From: Demequina silvatica
GTDB taxonomy: Bacteria > Actinomycetota > Actinomycetes > Actinomycetales > Demequinaceae
Reading direction: 5' to 3'
DNA length: 64,000 bases
Assembly: GCF_000971215.1 (NCBI RefSeq)
Contig: NZ_BBMA01000004.1
Location: forward strand, 248,001 to 312,000
Shown here: in pieces, positions 10,797 through 19,713 of the stretch
How positions within the stretch are numbered: position 1 is the first letter of the stretch
Layout of the letters: every line of letters starts with the position of its first letter
Position numbers and translations under genes: made by a program
The notes under the pieces: generated by a model
What the model was told of the DNA's origin: nothing
Databases searched by the model: none
The model's input: only the letters and a program-made list of their open reading frames with translations

Positions 10797-11639
10797 ATGA
10801 CGGTGGCGGCGGAACGGGACATCTCCACGAGGGACGTGCTCGAGCGCGCGCTCGTGGCGGCGGGGGCGGTCCTCGCGATCGCGGGCGCGGCCTGGGGGTC
10901 CGGAGCGTTCGGCGGGACCCCGATCGAGGACGCGGCCGGCGGCATCTTCGCCGCCGACGCGACGCTGCTCGCGCCCGGCTCCCCCGCCTTCGGCGTGTGG
11001 AGCGTCATCTACGCCGCGCTCGCCGTCTTCGCCGTGGCGCAGGCGCTGCCGGGCCCGGGCGCGAGCCCGAGGATCCGCGCGGTCGCGTGGCCGCTGCTGG
11101 CGGCCATGGTCCTCAACGCCGCGTGGATCTGGGTGGTCCAGCGCGAGTGGATCGCGGCGTCGATGGCCGTCCTCGCGGCGATCCTGGTGTGCCTCGGCGT
11201 CGCTGCCGCGCGACTCGCGCGCTCGCGGCCGGAGACCGTGGTCGAGGCGGTCGCCGCCGACGCCGCGGTTGGCCTCTATCTCGGGTGGGCGACGGTCGCG
11301 ACGGTCGCCAACGTCACTGCCGTGGGCGCGTGGTGGGTCGGCAGCGACCCGGAGGACGGGACGTGGGCCGCGGTCGGCGTCCTGGTCGCCACCGCCTTCG
11401 TGGGGATCGCGATGGCGCGCGACCTGTCCACGTCGCCGGTGCTCGCGTGGACCACGACGGCGACGCTCGCGTGGGGGCTGGCCTGGGTGGGCGAGGCGCG
11501 GCTGTTCGCGCTGCCGGACGATGCGACGGTCGCGTGGGCCGCAATCGGCGCGGCGGCCTCGGTGGTCCTGACGACGGCCGTCACCACCGTGGCGACGCAG
11601 GTCCGGGCGCTGCGCTGGGCGCGCCGCCGCCAGCCCTAG
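10797..11639 (+). CDS. TspO/MBR-like tryptophan-rich sensory protein (probable)
   Basis: 280 residues, almost entirely membrane-embedded, with roughly eight hydrophobic segments. Features like the TspO family include FGVWSVIYAALAVFAVAQALP, NAAWIWVVQREW and a high Trp content; actinobacterial members are longer than the ~160-residue TspO core, as here. Ligands of TspO proteins are porphyrins or other hydrophobic molecules, but none can be assigned. The ATG at 10797 is chosen over 10764 because GGGAGG lies 6-7 nt before it. The gene's TAG and the opposing GNAT gene's TAG abut with no spacer (CTAGCTAG), so the two genes are tail to tail with no room for a terminator. Confidence 0.6.
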   Translation: MTVAAERDISTRDVLERALVAAGAVLAIAGAAWGSGAFGGTPIEDAAGGIFAADATLLAPGSPAFGVWSVIYAALAVFAVAQALPGPGASPRIRAVAWPLLAAMVLNAAWIWVVQREWIAASMAVLAAILVCLGVAAARLARSRPETVVEAVAADAAVGLYLGWATVATVANVTAVGAWWVGSDPEDGTWAAVGVLVATAFVGIAMARDLSTSPVLAWTTTATLAWGLAWVGEARLFALPDDATVAWAAIGAAASVVLTTAVTTVATQVRALRWARRRQP

Positions 11640-12110
11640 CTAGCGGCGGGGCCGGCGCCGCACGGAGCTCATCGCGACGTTGTCGTGCTTGATGAAGAAG
11701 CCGAGATCCTGGTACAGGTGCAGGCCGGCCGGGCTGGCGTGCAGCTCGACCACCTCGATGCCCCGCCGGTCCGTCTCCTCGAGCAGCGCCTCCATGATGG
11801 CCCGGGCGTAGCCCTTGCGCTGGTGCTGCGGCGCGGTCGACACCCACTGGATGTAGCCCATCTGATGCGCGTCCGCACCCGGACGGGCGAGGCGAGGCGC
11901 GACGTTGACCAGGCCGCAGGCCGCGAGGCCGCCCTCGGGCGCGTCGATGACCATGCCGAACAGGTCCTGCCCCAGGCGGTCGCGCACCATGCGCGTCGAC
12001 TCGACCGCCCACGTGGGCGTGGGTCTGGCACCCACCGCCTTGTACATGAGCGCGCCCAGGTGGACGATCTCGGCGGCGTCCGCCGTGACGGCCGGGCGGA
12101 CCTCGGTCAC
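11640..12110 (-). CDS. GNAT-family N-acetyltransferase
   Basis: 156 residues with the GNAT fold: beta strand YIQWVSTAP, then the acetyl-CoA pyrophosphate loop QHQRKGYARAIMEALLEE (motif A, Q-x-x-R/K-G-x-A), and the motif B region VVELHASPAGLHLYQDLGF. The acceptor substrate is unknown; the C-terminal YQDLGFFIKHDNVAM pattern is typical of small-molecule GNATs. The GTG start at 12110 lies 1 nt after the TGA of the upstream membrane gene, indicating an operon. Confidence 0.8.
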   Translation of the reverse strand: MTEVRPAVTADAAEIVHLGALMYKAVGARPTPTWAVESTRMVRDRLGQDLFGMVIDAPEGGLAACGLVNVAPRLARPGADAHQMGYIQWVSTAPQHQRKGYARAIMEALLEETDRRGIEVVELHASPAGLHLYQDLGFFIKHDNVAMSSVRRRPRR

Positions 12111-12111
12111 G

Positions 12112-12453
12112 TCAGCGCCATGCGACGGCCACGACGACGTTCACGAGCGTCAGGCCGGTCACGATCCAGAACGGCACCACGGGGTTCTCCCGCTTGCGGG
12201 TCGCCTCCGCCACGCCCGCGATCGCGAGCGCGATCAGCAGCTTGACGGCGATCTTCACGTGGTCGGGCTCGTGGTCGCTCGCGTAGGCGACGCCCGTGAG
12301 CGCGAGCCCCGTCACGATCTGCGCGCGCGCTCCCCACACCATCAGCATGGTGATGCGCTTGGCCTTGGCCGTGAGCTGCTCGAGCGCGGGTCCCAGCAGC
12401 GCCGCGACGCCGACGAGGTGAAGGACCAGCAGGACGGTGCGCAGGACGCTCAT
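12112..12453 (-). CDS. Four-helix integral membrane protein, unknown function
   Basis: 113 residues with four hydrophobic helices: about 2-24 (VLRTVLLVLHLVGVAALLG), 38-56 (MLMVWGARAQIVTGLALTG), 66-83 (IAVKLLIALAIAGVAEA) and 92-112 (VPFWIVTGLTLVNVVVAVAW). Helix 1 has a His and the loop after it carries ALEQLTAKAKR. I have no name for the family. The ATG at 12453 has TGGAG 7 nt upstream; the open frame upstream overlaps the divergent symporter's leader and is unlikely to be coding. It is followed after 1 nt by the GNAT gene. Confidence 0.65.
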   Translation of the reverse strand: MSVLRTVLLVLHLVGVAALLGPALEQLTAKAKRITMLMVWGARAQIVTGLALTGVAYASDHEPDHVKIAVKLLIALAIAGVAEATRKRENPVVPFWIVTGLTLVNVVVAVAWR

Positions 12454-12568
12454 GGGGAGGCTCCAGGGGTTCGGGACGGACGGCACGATGCTACTGCCTC
12501 CCCCGGCACCTGCCTGCGAGGACGCAGCGCGCGCATGCCGGGTCCGCAGCGCCTACCGTGAGAGTCCT

Positions 12569-14020
12569 ATGAACGCGCTCGAAGAGTGGGTGGTGTCCAC
12601 CACCGACACCCTGTGGACCTGGCTGCTGCTGCCGCTCGTCGTGGTGCTCGCGGTGTACTTCACCATCCGCTCCGGGGCGGTGCAGATCCGGTTGCTGCCC
12701 CGCATGGTCAAGGGCCTCACCGACCGCACACCCACGGATGCCGAGGGCCGCCCGCAGTCGCTGTCCGCGTTCCAGGCGTTCACGGTGTCGGCGGCGTCCC
12801 GCGTGGGCATCGGCAACATCGCGGGCGTGGGCACGGCCATCGCGGTCGGCGGGCCCGGCGCGGTGGCCTGGATGTGGCTGATGGCGATCTTCGGAGCCGC
12901 GACCAGCTTCGTCGAATCGACGCTCGCGCAGCTGTACAAGCACCGCGACGCGGAGGGGTTCCGCGGCGGGCCGGCGTACTACGTGCAGCGCGGGCTCGGC
13001 TCACGCTGGCTCGGAGTGGTGCTGGCCGTGGTGCTCATCCTCGCGGCGCCGTTCGCGGTGACCATGCTGCAGTCGTTCACCATCGCGGAGACGGTGACCG
13101 GGTCGTTCGACGGCGGCGCCCCCGGCTGGGTGGCGCCGGCGGTCGCGACCATCGTCGCGCTGCTGACCGCGGCGGTGACCTTCGGCGGCGCGCACCGCAT
13201 CGCCCGGGTGACTGAGGCGGTGGTGCCCGCGATGGCGCTGCTGTACCTCGGGCTGGGGATCATCATCGTGGTCCTCCACGCCGAGGCGATCGGCCCCGTC
13301 CTGCAGGCGATCCTCGAGGACGCGGTGTCGGGCGAGGCGGTGGCGGGCGGCGCCCTCGGCACGGTCATCCTCACGGGTGTCCAGCGGGGCATGTTCTCGA
13401 ACGAGGCCGGCTTCGGCACCGCCCCGAACGCGGCCGCGAGCGCCGCCACCACCCATCCCGTGAAGCAGGGCCTGGTCCAGTCTCTCGGGGTCTACTTCGA
13501 CACCCTGTTCGTCTGCTCCATCACGGCGTTCATCATCCTGGTGACACGTCCCGACCTCGAGACCGCGGAGCCGGGCGTGGCGATGACGCACGATGCGGTG
13601 GTCGGGTCGCTCGGCACGTGGGCAGGCGTGCTCCTGTCGGTGATCGTGTTCCTGCTCGCGTTCAGCACCATCCTGGGCCTGAACTTCTACGGCGAGTCGA
13701 ACATCGAGTACATCACCGAGCGGCGTTCCGTGCTGCTCGCGTACCGCAGCGTGGTGGTCGCGGTGGTGCTCGTGGGCGGGCTGGTGTCCGCGACGCTCGT
13801 GTGGTCGCTCGCGGACCTGCTGCTCGGGCTGCTCGCGCTGCTCAACCTGCTCGCGATCGCCCCGCTCTCGCGCCACGTGTTCCGCCTGCTGCGCCACTAC
13901 TCCGATCAGGTGCGTGCGGGGCGCGACCCGGTGTTCACCCGGGATGCGCTGCCCGGCGTCGCGCGGATCGAGGCGTGGGAGGACGAGCGGTCCGTGACAG
14001 GCCTGCCCGGCGAAGGATAG
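12569..14020 (+). CDS. Alanine/sodium:amino acid symporter (AGCS family)
   Basis: 483 residues, 10-11 membrane helices. AGCS hallmarks are present: the N-terminal IRSGAVQIRLLPRMVKGL segment, ASRVGIGNIAGVGTAIA and GPGAVAWMWLMAIFGAATSF for the Na+/substrate site, GGPAYYVQRGLG, and NEAGFGTAPNAAASA. It imports alanine or glycine with sodium. The ATG at 12569 is preferred because family homology starts at MNALEEWV; a TACCGT hexamer lies 9 nt upstream. It is followed by a strong terminator facing sigA. Confidence 0.9.
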   Translation: MNALEEWVVSTTDTLWTWLLLPLVVVLAVYFTIRSGAVQIRLLPRMVKGLTDRTPTDAEGRPQSLSAFQAFTVSAASRVGIGNIAGVGTAIAVGGPGAVAWMWLMAIFGAATSFVESTLAQLYKHRDAEGFRGGPAYYVQRGLGSRWLGVVLAVVLILAAPFAVTMLQSFTIAETVTGSFDGGAPGWVAPAVATIVALLTAAVTFGGAHRIARVTEAVVPAMALLYLGLGIIIVVLHAEAIGPVLQAILEDAVSGEAVAGGALGTVILTGVQRGMFSNEAGFGTAPNAAASAATTHPVKQGLVQSLGVYFDTLFVCSITAFIILVTRPDLETAEPGVAMTHDAVVGSLGTWAGVLLSVIVFLLAFSTILGLNFYGESNIEYITERRSVLLAYRSVVVAVVLVGGLVSATLVWSLADLLLGLLALLNLLAIAPLSRHVFRLLRHYSDQVRAGRDPVFTRDALPGVARIEAWEDERSVTGLPGEG

Positions 14021-14038
14021 GGCGCCCGCCTGAACGCC

Positions 14039-14077
14039 GAGAGGCGCCCTCCCCCGGCACGGGGAAGGGCGCCTCTC
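14039..14077. terminator. Bidirectional terminator between the symporter and sigA
   Basis: A perfect 12-bp stem (GAGAGGCGCCCT, 14039-14050, with its complement 14066-14077) and a 15-nt loop lie between two converging genes. Confidence 0.8.
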
Positions 14078-14098
14078 GCGCGCGGACCGGGCCGCGGT

Positions 14099-15511
<1,413 letters not shown>

Positions 15512-15580
15512 GGCTACCCTCTCGACCTGTCACGGAGTGGATGGTGAGGCCCCGCTGATCGCCTCGCGCAAATCCATTAG

Positions 15581-15586
15581 ATTGTA
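15581..15586 (-). promoter_or_regulatory. sigA: Possible sigA promoter -10 (TACAAT)
   Basis: TACAAT on the minus strand sits in an AT-rich island, rare in this sequence, about 70 nt before the GTG. No clear -35 hexamer is seen at 17 nt. Confidence 0.35.
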
Positions 15587-15618
15587 ACGCCCACCGCAAG
15601 CGATTCGTTCCGCGACAC

Positions 15619-16623
15619 TCACCCGGCCCCGTCCTCGGGGCCTGGACCCGCGGAATCGATGAGGGCGAGCACGAGCAGCGCGAGACGATACCCGGGATCG
15701 TGGTCGAGCGCGACCGCGCACCACGCCCGCGCGACCCCGGGCGACTCCTCCCACCATGCCATCACCGCGAGGGTCGACGCCGCGGACGCGCACAGGCGCC
15801 GGGGCGCGTGCTCGAGCACCTCCTCGAGGAGCGTCCGCGCGGCCGCGAAGCGCGCGGCGACCGGGGGCCGCGAGGGGCGCAACCCGGATCCGAGCGCCGC
15901 GGCGACCGCGGTGGAGTCTCGCCCGGCGAGCGCGTCGCGGACCGCGCGACCGGAGCGCGGGATCAGCATGAGCAGCAGCGCGTCGCGCACCCGGACGTCG
16001 CCGAGCGAGGCGGCGAGCCTGCCGAGCGGCGCCGGTCCCTCCACGCCCTCGTTCAGCGCGCGGCGCCACAGCTCGGCGCTCTCGCCCCGCCACTCCTCCT
16101 CGCCGCGCGCACGTCGCCTCTCCCAGCGCGCCGCCGCCCTGGCCACGAGGCGCCGCTCGGCGGCGGGCGCCCGCGTGGCGCCCGGATCGACGGACGGGCC
16201 GCGGGAGCGCGCCGAGCGCGCCGTGGCGGCGGGCACCGCCCGTCCGCCCGGCGGGCAGCAGCGCGGGTCCTCGCATCCCGGGTTGTAGTAGCGGCCGTCC
16301 GTCACCATCCACGGCTCGACCGTCGCGACGGTGTCCTCGAGCGCGTTCACGGCGGTCGCGAGCGCGAGGCAGCCCTCGTCCTCCCGATCCGTGTACGCGA
16401 GCACCACGGCCCGACGCGCGCCCTCACGCATGGCGGCCCATCCCAGGTCGTGCGCCGCGAGGGAGGCCTCGTCGTTGATGAGGTCCCACACGTCGAGCCG
16501 GAGGATAGCGCCCAGCTCCCCGCGTTCTCGCAGCAGCACCGTCACCACGCTCTCCCGCGGCTGGAATCCGAGCAGGGTGGGCAGGAGGGAGGCGAGCTCG
16601 CCGGGTCCGGTGATCACTGTCAT
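15619..16623 (-). CDS. DUF4192 family protein
   Basis: 334 residues. The N-terminus ITGPGELASLLPTLLGFQPRESVVTVLL and the VVLAYTDRE and VTDGRYYNPGCEDPRCCPPGG segments are characteristic of DUF4192, a conserved actinobacterial protein of unknown function. The Cys-containing CEDPRCCPP motif (about residues 120-130) could bind metal. The C-terminal half is helical and Ala/Arg-rich. It lies upstream of, and on the same strand as, sigA with 107 bp between them. The ATG at 16623 has a GACCCT hexamer 6 nt upstream and no ribosome binding site. Confidence 0.8.
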   Translation of the reverse strand: MTVITGPGELASLLPTLLGFQPRESVVTVLLRERGELGAILRLDVWDLINDEASLAAHDLGWAAMREGARRAVVLAYTDREDEGCLALATAVNALEDTVATVEPWMVTDGRYYNPGCEDPRCCPPGGRAVPAATARSARSRGPSVDPGATRAPAAERRLVARAAARWERRRARGEEEWRGESAELWRRALNEGVEGPAPLGRLAASLGDVRVRDALLLMLIPRSGRAVRDALAGRDSTAVAAALGSGLRPSRPPVAARFAAARTLLEEVLEHAPRRLCASAASTLAVMAWWEESPGVARAWCAVALDHDPGYRLALLVLALIDSAGPGPEDGAG

Positions 16624-16729
16624 GGGTCCAGGGTCGGCAGTCGGGCGCCGCCGGGCACGCCGCTCCTCCGGATCTGTGGACGGCGCGCGGCTCGCCGGAC
16701 CCTGGGGACATCGGCCCGCCTCACGCCCC

Positions 16730-16735
16730 TACGCT
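16730..16735 (+). promoter_or_regulatory. Leaderless -10 (TACGCT) of the polyprenyl synthase gene
   Basis: TACGCT is followed by exactly 6 nt and then the ATG at 16742; no ribosome binding site. Confidence 0.5.
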
Positions 16736-16741
16736 GGTCGC

Positions 16742-17797
16742 ATGCATCGGACCGCCGAGGACCCCCGATCCGCGATCGCGGATCGCACCGCACGCCTGCT
16801 CGGCTGGGCGGCCGCATCCATGGCGCCCGCCCGGGCCGCGGCGGACGACATCGCCGACCGCCTCGCGGCGTCCTCCGAGGGCGGCAAGGCGTTCCGCGCC
16901 CGCCTCCTGCTCGCGACGTTCGACGCCTGCGCCGGCGCCGACCGCGAGGCGGCGCTCGGGCTCGCGGCCTCGGTCGAGCTGTTCCAGACCGCCGCGCTCC
17001 TGCACGACGACGTGCTCGACGGCTCCGACACGCGCCGCGGGCGACCGGCCGCGCACCGCGTGTTCGAGGCGCAGCATCGCGAGGCGGGCTGGCAGGGCGA
17101 CCCCGCGGCCTACGGACGCGCAGGCGCCATCCTCTCGGGAGACGTCGCGCTCATCGCGGCCCAGCGCGGCGCGACCCTCGCCGCGCGCCGGGTGGGCGAC
17201 CGGGTCGCGGATCTGTTCGACGAGATGGCGGCCCTGGTCACCGCGGGGCAGCACCTCGACATGCGCGTCGCGGTCGCGCCCATGGACAACCTGAAGGCGC
17301 TCGAGGCGGACATCCGCACGATCATGCGTGCCAAGACGGCCTCCTACACCGCGGAGTTCCCGCTGGCGCTCGGGGCGGCGGCCGCCGGCGCGAGCGACGC
17401 GACGGTGAGGGCGCTGCGCGAGGCCGGGCTGCCGCTGGGCTTCGCGTTCCAGCTCCGCGACGACGTGCTAGGGCTCACCGGCGCGCCCGACGTCACGGGC
17501 AAGCCTGTCGGCGACGACCTGCGCGAGGGCAAGCGGACGCTCCTGGTCTGGCACGCCGTCGCGCACGGCACCCCCGAGCAGCGCGAGGCGGTGCTGGGCG
17601 TGCTCGGCAGGGCGGACGCCACGGCCCGGGAGATCTCCGCCGCCGTGGACGCCATCCGCGGCTCCGGCGCGCTCGACGCCGCCGAGCGGCAGATCGCCGC
17701 GCACGCGGCCGCCGCGCGCGCCGCGCTCGTCGAGGCGCTCGCGGACGCCGGGCCCGTGCTCGGGCTGGTCGACGCCGCGGTCCACCGGAGCGCCTGA
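16742..17797 (+). CDS. idsA: Polyprenyl (geranylgeranyl-type) diphosphate synthase
   Basis: 351-residue trans-isoprenyl diphosphate synthase. It makes allylic diphosphates by adding isopentenyl diphosphate, for carotenoid, quinone or lipid-carrier synthesis; chain length cannot be read safely. The first aspartate motif is in LLHDDVLDGSDTRRGRPAAH (about residues 98-115). The second is FQLRDDVLGLTG (about 237-248), with the DDxxG form seen in many actinobacterial members. KTASYTAEFPL supplies the conserved Lys/Thr. Divergent from DUF4192 and convergent with an Rv2175c-like gene; in mycobacteria idsA2, Rv2175c and pknL are neighbours in the same way. Confidence 0.87.
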   Translation: MHRTAEDPRSAIADRTARLLGWAAASMAPARAAADDIADRLAASSEGGKAFRARLLLATFDACAGADREAALGLAASVELFQTAALLHDDVLDGSDTRRGRPAAHRVFEAQHREAGWQGDPAAYGRAGAILSGDVALIAAQRGATLAARRVGDRVADLFDEMAALVTAGQHLDMRVAVAPMDNLKALEADIRTIMRAKTASYTAEFPLALGAAAAGASDATVRALREAGLPLGFAFQLRDDVLGLTGAPDVTGKPVGDDLREGKRTLLVWHAVAHGTPEQREAVLGVLGRADATAREISAAVDAIRGSGALDAAERQIAAHAAAARAALVEALADAGPVLGLVDAAVHRSA

Positions 17798-17821
17798 GCG
17801 GCACCCCAGGCGCCGCGACCG

Positions 17822-18172
17822 CTACAGCAGCGCCTGCGCGATGCGACGCACGTGCGCCCGGCGCCCCTCGCGGAGGGCGTCGAGCGGGGCCATGCCCAGC
17901 TCGGCGTCCTCGGCGAGCAGCCACTCGGCGCACTCGGCGTCGTCCATCCCCGCGTCGCGCAGAAGCGTGAGCGTGCCGTGGAGGGTGTGGACCACCTCGG
18001 GGCCGCGCTCGCCGTCCACGATCACCCCCGCGGGGATCTGGAGGGTCTGCCGCTCGCCGCGGCGCACGGCGAGGAGCTGCCCCTCGCGGAGCATCTCCCT
18101 GACCTTGCTCGCGGTGGTGGCGAGCCGGTCGGCGAAGTCGGGCACGGTGAGCCAGGCGGCGTCGTCGTTCAT
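17822..18172 (-). CDS. Rv2175c-family DNA-binding protein
   Basis: 116 residues, a compact helix-turn-helix protein. The N-terminal WLTVPDFADRLATTASKVRE and the MLREGQLLAVRRGERQTLQIPAGVI segment match the Rv2175c family, whose M. tuberculosis member binds DNA and is phosphorylated by the adjacent kinase PknL. Here the putative kinase gene is 1.5 kb to the right, separated by a LysM transglycosylase gene. A Thr-rich N-terminal segment (TVP...ATTASK) offers possible phospho-acceptors. Start at 18172: TACCCT lies 6 nt upstream and there is no ribosome binding site. Confidence 0.78.
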   Translation of the reverse strand: MNDDAAWLTVPDFADRLATTASKVREMLREGQLLAVRRGERQTLQIPAGVIVDGERGPEVVHTLHGTLTLLRDAGMDDAECAEWLLAEDAELGMAPLDALREGRRAHVRRIAQALL

Positions 18173-18178
18173 GGCTCC

Positions 18179-18184
18179 AGGGTA
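18179..18184 (-). promoter_or_regulatory. Leaderless -10 (TACCCT) of the Rv2175c-like gene
   Basis: The minus-strand TACCCT ends 6 nt before the ATG at 18172. Confidence 0.45.
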
Positions 18185-18225
18185 CTGAGAAGAGCGTCCG
18201 GCCTTGCGACGGGGACGGAACCCGG

Positions 18226-18254
18226 GTTACGGTCACATTTGTCACATCTGTCAC
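18226..18254 (+). promoter_or_regulatory. MtrA-like direct repeats upstream of the LysM transglycosylase gene
   Basis: GTTAC (18226) is followed by three GTCAC units at 18232, 18241 and 18250, i.e. a 9-bp period (GTCACATTT, GTCACATCT, GTCAC). Direct repeats of GTCAC/GTTAC with this phasing resemble the sites of the actinobacterial response regulator MtrA, which controls wall-hydrolase genes. Placement 32-60 nt before the ATG fits control of the downstream gene. Confidence 0.5.
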
Positions 18255-18285
18255 TCCACCCCCATCTCTCACACTGGAGGCACGC

Positions 18286-19614
18286 ATGGCAGCGTCGACC
18301 GCGTCGATCCCCGCGGCCCGGGCCGTCACCACGGCCGCGATCGTCACCGCGCTCGGGTTCACCACCACCGCACCGGCGGTGGCCGACGAGCGCCACCGCG
18401 TCCGCGAGGGCGACACCGTCTCCGACCTCGCGCACCGCTACGGCAGCACTATCCCCGCGATCGTCGCCGCCAACGGGCTCGACTCCCGCGCGACCATCTA
18501 CGTCGGCACCACGGTGACCGTCCCGACCAAGGGCGGCTCAGCGCAGGCCTCCACCCCCACGCTGTCCGCCACGTACACCGTGCGGTCCGGGGACACGCTG
18601 TCCGAGATCGCACACCGGCACGGCACCACCGTCGCGGCACTCGCCCGCGAGAACTCGCTCGCGAACGCGGGCCTCATCTACCCGGGCCAGCGCCTCACCA
18701 TCGGCGGCTCCGGCAAGGCCACGCCGGTCTCGACGTCCTCGACGGGCGCCGCCCGCTCGGGCTCGACCCACACCGTCGAGGCAGGGGACACGCTCTCGGA
18801 GCTCGCGCAGCGCCACGGCACCACCGTCGCCGCGATCGCCCGCGCGAACAACCTGCCCAACGCGTCCTTCATCGCCGTGGGCCAGCGGCTCACCATCCCG
18901 GGCTCGGGCGCGGGCACCATGGCGAGCGCGTCCACGCCGTCCACCACCACGGCCGCGACTGCCGTCTACACGGTCCGCGCGGGCGACACGCTGTCCGCGA
19001 TCGCGCAGCGCCACGGCACCACCGTCGCGACGCTCGCCCGCGCCAACACGCTCGCCAACGCCTCGACCATCTACGTGGGCCAGCGGCTGCGCATCTCCGG
19101 TGCGGGCTCCGCGAAGCCCGCGTCCGGCCTGGTGGGCGACACCTTCGCCGGACGCACGTACGCACGCGACATCGTGTCCGCCGCCAACATCAACAAGGCC
19201 ACCCTGCTCGAGCGGTGGGTGCCGTCGCGCGACAGCATGCAGGCGCTCGTGGTCTCCACCGCCCGCCGCTACGGCGTCGACCCGGCGCTCGCGCAGGCGA
19301 TCTCCTACCAGGAGTCCGGCTTCGACATGCGCGCGGTCTCCCCCGCCAACGCCGTGGGCGTCATGCAGGTCATCCCCACGTCCGGCGACTGGGCGTCGGA
19401 CATGGCGGGGCGTCGCCTGGACCTGCTCGATCCCGAGGACAACGTGACGGCGGGGATCCTCATCCTCCGCTACCTCACGCGGTCCTTCTCCTCGGTGGAC
19501 GATGCGATCGCCGGCTACTACCAAGGCGCGGCGGCCGTGCGCGACCACGGCTACCACTCGGACACGGTCGACTACGTGGCCAGCGTGAAGGCCCTCATGA
19601 CCCGGTTCGGGTGA
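18286..19614 (+). CDS. Secreted LysM-repeat lytic transglycosylase
   Basis: 442 residues. A signal peptide occupies about 1-34 (TTAAIVTALGFTTTAPAVADE). Four LysM peptidoglycan-binding repeats follow, each with a GDT-S-LA/IA-RHG-T motif (about 36-85, 98-145, 160-210, 227-275), joined by Ser/Thr/Ala linkers. The C-terminal soluble lytic transglycosylase domain carries the catalytic Glu in AISYQESGFDMRAVSPANA (about residue 345) and GVMQVIP. It would bind and cleave peptidoglycan glycan strands outside the membrane. GGAGG lies 5 nt before the ATG. The upstream 9-bp repeats suggest MtrA control, and the neighbouring PASTA kinase also senses the wall. Confidence 0.88.
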   Translation: MAASTASIPAARAVTTAAIVTALGFTTTAPAVADERHRVREGDTVSDLAHRYGSTIPAIVAANGLDSRATIYVGTTVTVPTKGGSAQASTPTLSATYTVRSGDTLSEIAHRHGTTVAALARENSLANAGLIYPGQRLTIGGSGKATPVSTSSTGAARSGSTHTVEAGDTLSELAQRHGTTVAAIARANNLPNASFIAVGQRLTIPGSGAGTMASASTPSTTTAATAVYTVRAGDTLSAIAQRHGTTVATLARANTLANASTIYVGQRLRISGAGSAKPASGLVGDTFAGRTYARDIVSAANINKATLLERWVPSRDSMQALVVSTARRYGVDPALAQAISYQESGFDMRAVSPANAVGVMQVIPTSGDWASDMAGRRLDLLDPEDNVTAGILILRYLTRSFSSVDDAIAGYYQGAAAVRDHGYHSDTVDYVASVKALMTRFG

Positions 19615-19700
19615 CCCGGCCGCCCAGGGTGACCCGAGCATCGTCCCCCCTGGTCGCGGCGCGCCGCAGGGGCGCTGCGGGAGCCGCCGCGGGGTCAGCC

Positions 19701-19706
19701 TAGAAT
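19701..19706 (+). promoter_or_regulatory. pknL: Leaderless -10 (TAGAAT) of the PASTA kinase gene
   Basis: TAGAAT precedes the GTG at 19714 by 7 nt. It overlaps an in-frame ATG at 19705, which would then be outside the transcript. Confidence 0.5.
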
Positions 19707-19713
19707 GTTCACC

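Noticed and set aside
19609-19636. Two GGGTGACCCG palindromes around the LysM gene stop as operators of pknL
   Set aside because: The first lies in the coding end of the LysM gene and the match is short and GC-rich; chance cannot be excluded without comparison.
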